DNA from: an uncultured Dehalococcoidia bacterium
Lineage (GTDB): Bacteria > Chloroflexota > Dehalococcoidia > Tepidiformales > Tepidiformaceae
Length of the DNA stretch: 64,000 nucleotides
Reading direction: 5' to 3'
Assembly (NCBI GenBank): GCA_938015525.1
Contig: CALLPC010000010.1
Location: 22,805-86,804 of the forward strand
Shown: one piece after another, positions 25,041-32,841 of the stretch
Position numbering within the stretch: the first letter of the stretch is position 1
How the letters are laid out: every line of letters starts with the position of its first letter
Translations under genes and position numbers: made by a program
Notes under the pieces: model-generated
Database searches by the model: none
Told to the model about the DNA's origin: nothing
The model's input: only the letters and a program-made list of their open reading frames with translations

Positions 25041-26072
25041 ATGGCCGCACCAGCCGCAGAGCCCGCCGGGAGCGCCCCCACCAGGGCGCTCCCGCGGACT
25101 CCGTGGCGCCCGCTCGCCGTCCTGTTCATCGGTCTCGCCCTCCTCGCCCTTGCCGGCTACACCAGCCTCATGTTCGGCGCCGTCCGCCTCAGCCCCGGCG
25201 AAGTCTGGTCCGGCCTCACCTCCCCCGACGACGTCTTCGCCCGCAACGTCGTCTGGCAAATTCGCTATCCCCGCCTCCTCGACGCCATGATCGTCGGCGC
25301 CGGCCTCGCCGCCGCCGGCGCGCTTCTCCAGGGCGTCACCCGCAACCCCCTCGCCGACCCCACCATCCTCGGCGTCACCGCCGCCTGCGGCCTCGCCAGC
25401 GCCAGCCTCATCGTCTACGACCCCCAGTCCCCCCAGTGGGCCATCGCCGCCGCCTGTGTGCTCGGCGGTCTCCTCGGCGCCGCCATCCTCTACGTCATCG
25501 CCTGGCGTGGTGCCGTCTCCCCCCTCCGCCTCACCCTCGCCGGCGTCGCCCTGTCAGCCTTCTTCGGTGCAGCCATCGTCGGCCTCCTCGCCAGCTCCCG
25601 CACCTTCCTCCAGACGAGCCTCGGATTCCTCGCCGGCGGCCTTTACGGCTCCGACTGGCGCGACCTCTGGGCCGCCCTCCCCTGGTTTACCCTCGGCATC
25701 CTCGGCGCTATCGCGCTTGCCGGCCGCCTCAACATCCTCGCCCTCGGCGATGACGTCGCCGCCGGCCTCGGCCTCCTCACCGACCGCACCCGTCTCCTCG
25801 TCCTCGCCACCGTCGGCATCCTTACTGCCGCAGCCGTCTCCGTGGCGGGCCTCGTCAGCTTCGTCGGCCTCGTCTGCCCCCACATCGCCCGCTACACCAT
25901 CGGCCACGACAACCGCCTCGTCATCCCCTTCAGCGCCCTCTACGGCGCCATCCTCGTCGTCCTCGCCGACCTCGGCGCCCGTCTCATCATCCGGCCGGCC
26001 GAGCTCCCCATGGGCATCATCACCGCCGCCATCGGCGCACCCTTCCTCCTCTACCTGGTCCGCTTCCGATGA
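25041..26072 (+). CDS. ABC importer permease, FecCD/BtuC family
   Basis: 343 residues with about nine or ten spans. It has the family phrases IRYPRLLDAMIVGAGLAAAG and LLQGVTRNPLADPTILGVTA, and later GLVSFVGLVCPHIARYTIGH, the coupling segment that contacts the ATPase. It forms the transmembrane channel of the importer. The start is placed at 25041 because a -10 box covers the ATG at 25032. The stop overlaps the ATPase gene by 4 bases. Confidence 0.93.
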   Translation: MAAPAAEPAGSAPTRALPRTPWRPLAVLFIGLALLALAGYTSLMFGAVRLSPGEVWSGLTSPDDVFARNVVWQIRYPRLLDAMIVGAGLAAAGALLQGVTRNPLADPTILGVTAACGLASASLIVYDPQSPQWAIAAACVLGGLLGAAILYVIAWRGAVSPLRLTLAGVALSAFFGAAIVGLLASSRTFLQTSLGFLAGGLYGSDWRDLWAALPWFTLGILGAIALAGRLNILALGDDVAAGLGLLTDRTRLLVLATVGILTAAAVSVAGLVSFVGLVCPHIARYTIGHDNRLVIPFSALYGAILVVLADLGARLIIRPAELPMGIITAAIGAPFLLYLVRFR

Positions 26073-26899
26073 ACCTCGCCGTCGACCATCTCACCCTCGC
26101 CCACGGCGGCCGCGACGTCGTCCGCGACGTCTCCTTCGAAATCGCTGCCGGCGAAATGGTCGCCATCCTCGGCCCCAACGGAAGCGGAAAATCCACACTC
26201 CTCCGCGGCATGGCCCGCCTCCACCCGCCCCGGAGCGGCCGCGTCCTCCTCGACGGCCGCGATATCCGCACGATGAACTCCCGCCACGTCGCCCGCATCA
26301 TGGCCATCCTCCCCCAGGCCCCCGCCAGCGGCCTCGACCTCACCGTCCGCGAACTCGCCTTCCGCGGCCGCTACCCCCACCAGGGTCTCCTCCAGCGCGT
26401 CACCCGCCGCGATATCGACGCCGTCGAATGGGCCCTCGAAGCGACCGACGCCCTCGCCCTCGCCGAGAGACCCCTCTCCCACCTCTCCGGCGGCGAGCGC
26501 CAGCGCGCCTGGATCGCCATGGCCCTCGCTCAGGAACCCCGCATCCTCCTCCTCGATGAACCCACCACCTTCCTCGATGTCGCGCACCAGGTCGAGGTCA
26601 TGCACCTCCTCCGCCGCCTCAACGCCCGCGGCATCACCATCGTCGCCGTCCTCCACGACCTCGCCCTCGCCGGCCGCTTCACCACCCGCATCATCGCCAT
26701 CCGCGATGGCCGCGTCGCCTTCGATGGACCCCCGGCCGCCGTCCTCGACCCGCAGGCCCTCGAGCGCGTCTTCGGCGTCCCCATGCTCGTCCTGCCCGAC
26801 CCCGATACCGGCCTCCCCATCCCCATCCCCCGGCCGGACCCTGCCCTCTGCCCCGCCGCTACCCCTGCGCCCGCGCCAGCCCCCCGCGGAGCCGGCTGA
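26069..26899 (+). CDS. ABC importer ATPase, FecE/BtuD family
   Basis: 276 residues. Walker A is GPNGSGKS (35-42), the signature is LSGGERQRAW, Walker B is RILLLDEPTTFLD, and the switch histidine lies in VLHDLALAG. Q-loop ILPQAPAS is present. It powers the permease encoded just upstream. The C-terminal 30 residues are proline-rich and overlap the end of the convergent flippase gene by 41 bases. Confidence 0.94.
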   Translation: MNLAVDHLTLAHGGRDVVRDVSFEIAAGEMVAILGPNGSGKSTLLRGMARLHPPRSGRVLLDGRDIRTMNSRHVARIMAILPQAPASGLDLTVRELAFRGRYPHQGLLQRVTRRDIDAVEWALEATDALALAERPLSHLSGGERQRAWIAMALAQEPRILLLDEPTTFLDVAHQVEVMHLLRRLNARGITIVAVLHDLALAGRFTTRIIAIRDGRVAFDGPPAAVLDPQALERVFGVPMLVLPDPDTGLPIPIPRPDPALCPAATPAPAPAPRGAG

Positions 26900-28160
26900 A
26901 CAGCGCCCGGTAATCCTCCAGCTCCGCCCTCCCGAACCCGAATACCCCCGCCGGCCCGATCCGCTCCTGCCGCATGAACACCGCCAGCCCCCCGAGGATG
27001 GCCAGGCTGTACGCCAGCGCGCTCGCCAGCGCCGCCCCGTCGACCCCCATCCGCGGCACCAGCGCGAACGCGAACACCATGTCCAGCGCCAGCCCTGCCC
27101 CAGCAACCACGGCCGACACCCACGGCAGCCCCCGCTGATACGTGTAGAACCCCGAGAACGACTGCGCCAGCCCGTACAGCAGCACCCCCGGCAGGATGAA
27201 ACGCAGCGCCGAGGCCATCCCGTCGTACTTCGGGAACACCACCGCCTCGACCGTCCACGACGCCGCAAACAGCCCCCCGCAGACCACCCCCAACAGTACC
27301 ACCGTGTGCCGCATCACCCGCGCCGTCAGCGCCGCTGCCTCCGGCCGCGACAGCGCCCCAACCCGGGCGTACGTCGCCAGCGCCAGTGAGCCGCTCACCT
27401 GCCACACCGATTCCGCGAGGTACACCGCCAGCGAGTACACCGCCACCCCCTCCTCCCCCTCGAAATGCCGCACCACGAACAGATCCGCACGGTAGTTCAG
27501 GTACGAAATCCCGCTCGCTACCCCAGCCAGCAGCGCGAACCGCCCGACCGCCGCCACCATCGATGCCTCCAGCCGCGCCCCCCGAAGCCCTCCCGCCCCG
27601 CCTGAGAGCAGGAGCACCGCGACCGCCGCCCACCAGCCCACCGCGTACGCCCAGAGCGCCGCCGACGGTGTCCGCTGCCCCAGGACGAAGAGCACCGCCC
27701 CAATCGCCGCCAGCGCGAACAGCGGCGGGAAGACCAGCGCGAGGTTGTACCGGATGAACGCTTCCCGCCCGAGGAACACCCCCGCCACCACGCTGTTCAC
27801 CACCACCGCCGCGCATGCCGTGCCGACCGCCAGCGCCTCATGCCGCGCCTCACCCGCCAACCAGCCCCCCGCGACGAGGCCCCCGCCGATGGCGAGCAGC
27901 CCCAGCCCCCCGCCCAGCAGCCCCCCGTTGGCCAGCGCCTCGGCGGGCCGCCGCCGCCGGTTCGCGACCTGGTACGCCGTCGCCGCCGTCAATCCCCCGG
28001 TCATCGCGTTCACGATGCCGACGAACGTCAGCCCCAGCACGAACCGCCCGTAATCGCCCTTCTCCAGCCCGTAGGAGCACAGCCCCACCAGCCCGAGGGC
28101 AACGACGAGGTTCAGCCCCCGGAACAGGAGCGCCACCATCCCGCCGAGCGCAATCGACAC
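26859..28160 (-). CDS. Wzx-like polysaccharide flippase
   Basis: 433 residues with about twelve to fourteen spans, as in the Wzx/MATE-like export family. Near the middle, ISYLNYRADLFVVRHFEGEE is the typical phrase of polysaccharide flippases, and QRGLPWVSAVVAGAG resembles the later segment. It probably turns lipid-linked sugar units across the membrane. I place the start at GTG 28160 because a TACCAT -10 box ends 8 bases upstream; a longer frame from 28232 would run through a terminator hairpin. Confidence 0.75.
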   Translation of the reverse strand: MSIALGGMVALLFRGLNLVVALGLVGLCSYGLEKGDYGRFVLGLTFVGIVNAMTGGLTAATAYQVANRRRRPAEALANGGLLGGGLGLLAIGGGLVAGGWLAGEARHEALAVGTACAAVVVNSVVAGVFLGREAFIRYNLALVFPPLFALAAIGAVLFVLGQRTPSAALWAYAVGWWAAVAVLLLSGGAGGLRGARLEASMVAAVGRFALLAGVASGISYLNYRADLFVVRHFEGEEGVAVYSLAVYLAESVWQVSGSLALATYARVGALSRPEAAALTARVMRHTVVLLGVVCGGLFAASWTVEAVVFPKYDGMASALRFILPGVLLYGLAQSFSGFYTYQRGLPWVSAVVAGAGLALDMVFAFALVPRMGVDGAALASALAYSLAILGGLAVFMRQERIGPAGVFGFGRAELEDYRALFSRLRGGLARAQG

Positions 28161-28168
28161 CGCCCCCC

Positions 28169-28174
28169 ATGGTA
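28169..28174 (-). promoter_or_regulatory. -10 box TACCAT of the flippase gene
   Basis: On the minus strand TACCAT is followed by 8 bases and a GTG; leaderless transcript predicted. Confidence 0.5.
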
Positions 28175-28218
28175 CGGCCGCCCCGTCCTCCGGCGAACCC
28201 GCACGCCCCCGGGACGAA

Positions 28219-28248
28219 ACCGGCGCCCGCAACGTTGCGGGCGCCGGT
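28219..28248. terminator. 30-bp perfect palindrome after the surface-protein gene
   Basis: Two 15-bp halves, ACCGGCGCCCGCAAC and its exact complement, meet without spacer. It begins 24 bases after the stop of the surface-protein gene, read leftward, and is followed by TTTCGTCCC. It most likely ends that transcript and separates it from the flippase gene. Confidence 0.65.
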
Positions 28249-28272
28249 CCTCATCTCCTGCCGTCGCGGCGG

Positions 28273-29859
28273 CTAATTGCTGAACGCGTTGTACAGGCCG
28301 TCGTTATCGCCCAGGTTCAAATCGTTCGTCGCGTTCGCGATGACCACGATCGGCCGGTCCGACGTAATCGTCATGCCGCCCCAGAAGCAGGCCGGCGGCG
28401 AGGCGCCGAGCCCCGAATCCGTATCAGCGTTCTGGTAGAAGATGAACGACCCGTTGATCGTCTTCGTCGTCGTGTACGTCCCCGGCGCATTGCAGCCCGG
28501 CGCCGTGTTCGAGGTGTCGTTAATGGCCGTGATCGTCACCGTCGCCGTGCCCCCGTCGGCCACACTCACACTGACCCACGTGTTGTAGCCGCTGAAGCTC
28601 CCGGTCTTGTACGCCCGGCGGAAGATGAGCGGCAGTTTCGCCGTCGTCGTCGCCTTGTTCACCGGGATGCCGTTCACCGCCGTGTACAGGTCCTCATCAA
28701 CGAAGCTGCCCGGCGCCGTCATCTTCGACCGGAACAGCACCGCCGCGATCGGCTGGCTCGACGTAATCGTCGCCGCCCCCACGAACCCTTCCGGGATGCC
28801 TCCCACCGCCTCGTACACGCTGTGGCTGGCCGTCCCGTTCGCCGGGATATTCAGATTCACCGTGTACGTACCCGTGTTGCCAACGTACGTGATGGTCGCC
28901 GTCGCCGCCGAGGGATTCGGGTTCGAAAGCAGATACTGCGTGTAGAACCCGTCCAGCTTGATCGCCAGCGGCATCGAAATCTGCGTGCCCAGGTCGCTCG
29001 CGCTCGCCGGCTCCACGATGAAGCCGTCATACGAGGCCAGCTTCCTCAGCCCGCCGCTCAGGTACGCATCGACCGCCACCGTAATCGTCGAGCTCGAGGT
29101 CTGCAGGGTCGCCGCCATCAGCCGGTTCTGCGTCGAAGCCGGCATCGGAATGGCGCCGTCGACCGTGTTCGGCGCGAACGCAATCTGCCCGCCGACCGGG
29201 ATCCGGTACCCGCCCCCCGAGCACGCCAGCGAGCCCGAGCCCGCATCCACCACCGGCGGCTGCGCCGTCCCCGGGAACGAGTACGTAATCGTCACGCACG
29301 CTTCCGCATTCCCCGTGTTGGCGATCGCAAACCGCGTGTTGTACAGCCCGTTCAGCGCGTTCGCCACGTACGGCAGCGTCACCTTCGTCCCGCCCGTCGC
29401 ATACGCGTTGTGAATCGAATACGACTTCGCGTAATTGACGTTCGATTCGATATCCCGCACCAGCAGCGCGTTGATCGGCTGGTCGCTCGAGATCACGCCC
29501 ACGCCCCGGAAGCCCGGCGTCAGCCCCGTGTTGATCGCCTGGGCGAACACCCGCGTGCCCCCCGGCGGTACGTTGCTGTACGCCACCGTCGCCGAGGGAA
29601 TCAGCACCCCGCCCGGCGTGTAGATGTCCATCACGATCGTCGCCGGCGCATTCCCGTTGTTCTGCGCAATCGTGCTCGTGTTCTCCTTGCTGTTCGGCAG
29701 CAGCGCCGGCAACACCGCCACGTGGTCGAACCCGCGGCCCGTCACTGCCTCCTGCCCCTGTCCCGGCACGCTCCCGGCCGAAGCCGAGGCCGCCGGGATG
29801 ATCGTCAGCGCCCCGAGCACCAGCCCGAGCACCATGCGTCGAAGGGATTTACGCTCCAT
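28273..29859 (-). CDS. Secreted surface protein with four beta-type repeats
   Basis: 528 residues from the ATG at 29859, which has GAGGAG 8 bases upstream. A signal peptide (1-28) ends ASASA. The mature protein holds four divergent repeats of 90-105 residues at about 48-138, 160-267, 294-380 and 408-512. Each starts with a LP-[AYL] hydrophobic strand, contains an asparagine-rich ATxTITY strand, and ends in SSQPIxAxLxR-like text. No catalytic motif, anchor or S-layer homology domain is seen. A strong promoter suggests abundant expression, perhaps a surface layer or adhesin. Confidence 0.75.
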   Translation of the reverse strand: MERKSLRRMVLGLVLGALTIIPAASASAGSVPGQGQEAVTGRGFDHVAVLPALLPNSKENTSTIAQNNGNAPATIVMDIYTPGGVLIPSATVAYSNVPPGGTRVFAQAINTGLTPGFRGVGVISSDQPINALLVRDIESNVNYAKSYSIHNAYATGGTKVTLPYVANALNGLYNTRFAIANTGNAEACVTITYSFPGTAQPPVVDAGSGSLACSGGGYRIPVGGQIAFAPNTVDGAIPMPASTQNRLMAATLQTSSSTITVAVDAYLSGGLRKLASYDGFIVEPASASDLGTQISMPLAIKLDGFYTQYLLSNPNPSAATATITYVGNTGTYTVNLNIPANGTASHSVYEAVGGIPEGFVGAATITSSQPIAAVLFRSKMTAPGSFVDEDLYTAVNGIPVNKATTTAKLPLIFRRAYKTGSFSGYNTWVSVSVADGGTATVTITAINDTSNTAPGCNAPGTYTTTKTINGSFIFYQNADTDSGLGASPPACFWGGMTITSDRPIVVIANATNDLNLGDNDGLYNAFSN

Positions 29860-29882
29860 ATAGCATCTCCTCATCTCCCGGC

Positions 29883-29912
29883 AGTGTAGGAATCGCGCAG
29901 AAATAGGGTCAA
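29883..29912 (-). promoter_or_regulatory. Sigma-70 type promoter of the surface-protein gene
   Basis: On the minus strand TTGACC (29912-29907) and TACACT (29888-29883) are separated by 18 bp. This is the best -35/-10 pair in the window, in line with high expression. Confidence 0.75.
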
Positions 29913-29983
29913 CGAATTCTCTGGCCCTTCGACCGGGCCCCGTGTAAACGGTCTGTAACTTTTGCCGGGCCCTTCCCGGCGCC

Positions 29984-30070
29984 TCACCCCCACTGGTTCA
30001 GCGCCTGGAAAACCAGCACGATGGCCGCTGCGCCGCCGACCATCACCAGCACGAGCTTCGTCCCATTCAC
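29984..30070 (-). CDS. Possible 28-residue membrane peptide
   Basis: A short frame from GTG 30070 to TGA 29984 encodes a peptide starting MNGTKLVLVMVGGAAAIVLV and ending FQALNQWG: one membrane helix after a single lysine. It lies alone in the 400-base gap between the surface protein and the FBPase gene. No ribosome site is clear, and I know no family match. It may be a real small membrane protein or chance. Confidence 0.35.
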   Translation of the reverse strand: MNGTKLVLVMVGGAAAIVLVFQALNQWG

Positions 30071-30263
30071 GCGCACAGTCTCGCACGAAACCGGCTAACG
30101 CGGAGAACAATCGGTTAAGCACCTCAACAATTCTTCCTCACCCCGAGCAGCCGGCAGCCCGGCCCCGGCGGAACCTGCCGCAGTCTCCAACCCCCAGGCG
30201 TCATCTGCTGTCGCGCCGCCCGCCGGTGCCCCGAACCTCGCCGTGTCCTCGCCCCGGCGCCCC

Positions 30264-31250
30264 TCAGCGCTCGTTGCCCATCCCCTGCAGCTTCCGCCAG
30301 TGGTGCTCCGCCCGGATCCGCCGCACCGTCCCGGAACGCGACCGCATCACCAGCGACTCGCTCACCGCGCCGCGCGGCGTGAACTCCACACCCGCCAGCA
30401 GCTCCCCGCCCGTCACGCCTGTCGCCGCAAAGAACACGTCGTCGCTCTGGACCAGGTCGTCGATCGTCAGGACCCGGTCCAGGTCCAGCCCCATCTCCTT
30501 CGCCAGTCGCCGGTCATCATCGTCCTTCGCCCAGAGCCTGCCCTGGAAGTCCCCCTCCAGGCACTTCAGCGCCGCCGCCGCGATAACGCCCTCCGGCGAA
30601 CCGCCGATCCCGATCATCACGTCGACCCCGGAGCCCGCGATGCCGGTCGAAATCGCCGCCGGCGCATCCCCGTCCGTGATGAACTTGATCCGCGCCCCGG
30701 CGGCGCGCACCTGGTCCGCAATCGCCGTATTGCGGTCCCGGTCGAGGATGATCACCGTCAGCTCCTCCACCGGCATCCCCTTCGCCTTCGCAACCTGCTC
30801 CAGGTTCCACTGCACCGGCGCCGAGAGGTCGATGCACCCCTTCGCTGCCGGCCCGACCGCAATCTTCTCCATATAAAAGATGTCTTTCGGGCTGTAGAGC
30901 GTCCCCCGCGGCGCGCACGCTATCACGCTGACCGCCCCCGGCCGCCCCATCGCGGTCAGCCGCGTCCCCTCCAGCGGGTCCACCGCCACGTCCATCTGCG
31001 GCCCCTTCCCGTTCCCCACCCGCTCGCCGTTGTACAGCATCGGCGCATGGTCCTTCTCCCCCTCACCGATCACGATCACCCCGTCCATCGCCACCGTGTC
31101 CAGCATCAGCCGCATCGCGTCCACCGCCGCCTTGTCCGCCCCGTTCTTGTCGCCGCGCCCCATCCAGCGCGCGGCCGCCAGCGCCGCCGCCTCCGTCACC
31201 CGCACCATCTCCATCCCGATGTTCCGGTCCGGAATCTGTTCAGCCCTCAT
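30264..31250 (-). CDS. glpX: Class II fructose-1,6-bisphosphatase GlpX
   Basis: 328 residues. Metal and substrate motifs of the family are present: VIVIGEGEKDHAPMLYNGE, VDPLEGT and GIGGSPEGVIAAAALKC. It converts fructose-1,6-bisphosphate to fructose-6-phosphate in gluconeogenesis and may also act on sedoheptulose bisphosphate. Its ATG overlaps the stop of the HD-domain gene (ATGA), so the two are coupled. Confidence 0.95.
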   Translation of the reverse strand: MRAEQIPDRNIGMEMVRVTEAAALAAARWMGRGDKNGADKAAVDAMRLMLDTVAMDGVIVIGEGEKDHAPMLYNGERVGNGKGPQMDVAVDPLEGTRLTAMGRPGAVSVIACAPRGTLYSPKDIFYMEKIAVGPAAKGCIDLSAPVQWNLEQVAKAKGMPVEELTVIILDRDRNTAIADQVRAAGARIKFITDGDAPAAISTGIAGSGVDVMIGIGGSPEGVIAAAALKCLEGDFQGRLWAKDDDDRRLAKEMGLDLDRVLTIDDLVQSDDVFFAATGVTGGELLAGVEFTPRGAVSESLVMRSRSGTVRRIRAEHHWRKLQGMGNER

Positions 31251-31804
31251 GGATTCACCCCCAGCTTGTGTGCCACCGGTTTCAATGCCTCCGTCACGAA
31301 CCGGATATGCTCGTCCAGCTCCACGCCCAGGTCACGCGCCCCGTTCACCAGGTCCTCCCGCCGCACGCTCCGCGCAAACGCCCTGTCCTTCATCTTTTTC
31401 CGCACCGATGCCGGGTCCACCTCCGAAAACGACTTTCCCGGCTTCACCAGCGCACACGCGATGACGAACCCGCTCAGCTCGTCGCACGCGTAAATCGCCC
31501 GGTCCATCGTCGAACGGTACTCCAGCCCCAGAAACGGCGCATGACACAAGATCGCGTACCGTATCTCCTCCGGCACGCCCCGCGCCGCCAGCAGCTTCGA
31601 CCCCTCCATCGGGTGCAGCTCCTCCGTCGGGTGAATCTCCCAGTCGAAGTCGTGCAGCAGCCCGACGATGCCCCACGTCTCCTCGTCTTCGTGCAGCAGG
31701 CGCGCGTACGCCTGCATCACCGCCTCGACCGCGATGCCGTGCTTCCGTGTGCGCTCCTCCTGCGCGTACTCCGTCAAAATCTGCCAGGCCTCTTCCCGGT
31801 GCAT
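31247..31804 (-). CDS. HD-domain protein
   Basis: 185 residues from the ATG at 31804. The HD pattern is ERTRKHGIAVEAVMQAYARL, then GLLHDFDWEIHP, then AILCHAPFLG and YACDELSGFV, giving the usual H...HD...D metal ligands. It is a likely phosphohydrolase related to small metal-dependent HD proteins. A GATAAT element about 33 bases upstream and a GGGGGG ribosome site support this start; a GTG at 31888 that overlaps the upstream stop is an alternative. Coupled to glpX downstream. Confidence 0.8.
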   Translation of the reverse strand: MHREEAWQILTEYAQEERTRKHGIAVEAVMQAYARLLHEDEETWGIVGLLHDFDWEIHPTEELHPMEGSKLLAARGVPEEIRYAILCHAPFLGLEYRSTMDRAIYACDELSGFVIACALVKPGKSFSEVDPASVRKKMKDRAFARSVRREDLVNGARDLGVELDEHIRFVTEALKPVAHKLGVNP

Positions 31805-31884
31805 CCGGCCCCCCGGCGTGAACTTCGCCGGAATTATCGCCATCCCCGCGTCAACGGACCAAATGGCTCCTCGCCTGCTCCCCT

Positions 31885-32310
31885 TCACCGCCCCCCGTTC
31901 CCCGCTTCCACGACCGCGAACCCGCGCACACTCGGCTGGCCTTCCTCATTGATCACCGCCAGCTCGAGGTCCGCCCGCTGCCTCCCGCCCTCCTCATAGA
32001 CCCGGACCACCCGGCCCGCGATGACCACCGGCCGCCCCACCAGGTCCGGCCGCCGGTGCGTCGCCCGCACCTGCCGCACCCAGCCGCGCCCCCCGAGCCA
32101 CGCCTCCACCGCCCGGTACAGCAGCCCGACCTTCAGCGGCCCCGGCACGAGCGTCCCCGGCATCCCCTGCGCCCGCGCTGCCGCCTCATCGTAAAAGAAC
32201 GCGGGGAACGCCCATTGCAGCGCGCAGTACCGGATCACCTGCCCCTGGTCAGGCCGCAGCTCCACCGGCCCCAGCTCCTCCCCCTCCCGGAACAGGGCCT
32301 CCCCGCTCAC
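31885..32310 (-). CDS. MaoC-like acyl dehydratase, C-terminal-type subunit
   Basis: 141 residues from the GTG at 32310, which overlaps the upstream stop (GTGA). It has hot-dog fold features: VIRYCALQWAFPAFFYDEAA, then GTLVPGPLKVGLLYRAVEAW and PVVIAGRVVRVYEEGGR. It probably pairs with the protein encoded just upstream into a two-subunit enoyl/hydroxyacyl dehydratase, as in HadAB/HadBC-like systems. The classical D-x-N-P-[IL]-H motif is not intact (YDEAAAR occupies its place), so catalysis is uncertain. Confidence 0.7.
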   Translation of the reverse strand: MSGEALFREGEELGPVELRPDQGQVIRYCALQWAFPAFFYDEAAARAQGMPGTLVPGPLKVGLLYRAVEAWLGGRGWVRQVRATHRRPDLVGRPVVIAGRVVRVYEEGGRQRADLELAVINEEGQPSVRGFAVVEAGNGGR

Positions 32311-32771
32311 TCCTCGCCTCCCCCAGCGGCGTCGGCAGCCGAGTACTGCGTCATCGTCCGCCCGCTCCGCGCTACCAGCCTTCCCTCCGCATCGAAGAAC
32401 GCCGTCTCCGACAGCACATCGATGCTGTAGCCGAATCGCCCGCCGAATCGCTCCCGCACGTCCGTCACCCGGTGCACCATCTCCAGCCACTCCCCCATCC
32501 GCAGCGGCCGTTCGAAGCTCCACTCATTGGCGATGAGGAGCGAGTTCGGGAGCAGGTCCGGGAACACCGGCGCCTCCGATTCCGATTCCAGCCCGGTAAT
32601 CACGTAGCCCGGTACAGGCTCACCCTCCGCCGGCACCTCCGCCGGCGGGCCCCCGGCATACACCTCCCACGCCCGCCGAAACGCGCGCGCCGTCACCTGC
32701 ACCCGGCCGAGCCGCGTCTCCCGGCCCACGAGCGCCCGCACCTCATCGGTCAGCAGCGATTCCTCCGGCAT
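32307..32771 (-). CDS. FAS1-like dehydratase (MaoC N-terminal type) subunit
   Basis: 154 residues. It matches the FAS1-like dehydratase domain: QVTARAFRRAWEVYAGG, then PVFPDLLPNSLLIANEWSFE, RPLRMGEWLEMVHRVTDVRE and GRFGYSIDVLSETAFFDAEG. These domains form heterodimers with MaoC proteins such as the one encoded next. Substrate unknown; acyl-CoA or acyl-ACP is likely. The start is uncertain, with a GTG one codon earlier and a TTG at 32807 as alternatives. Confidence 0.72.
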   Translation of the reverse strand: MPEESLLTDEVRALVGRETRLGRVQVTARAFRRAWEVYAGGPPAEVPAEGEPVPGYVITGLESESEAPVFPDLLPNSLLIANEWSFERPLRMGEWLEMVHRVTDVRERFGGRFGYSIDVLSETAFFDAEGRLVARSGRTMTQYSAADAAGGGEE

Positions 32772-32824
32772 CACCGAAAGCCTGCACGCCCCCTCCCGGC
32801 CCGTCAATCCGCGCCGCCCTCTGC

Positions 32825-32830
32825 TACCCT
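32825..32830 (+). promoter_or_regulatory. -10 box TACCCT of the cysteine desulfurase gene
   Basis: TACCCT ends 11 bases before the ATG at 32842, leaving a leader of only a few bases and no ribosome site. Confidence 0.5.
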
Positions 32831-32841
32831 GAACTTCGCCG

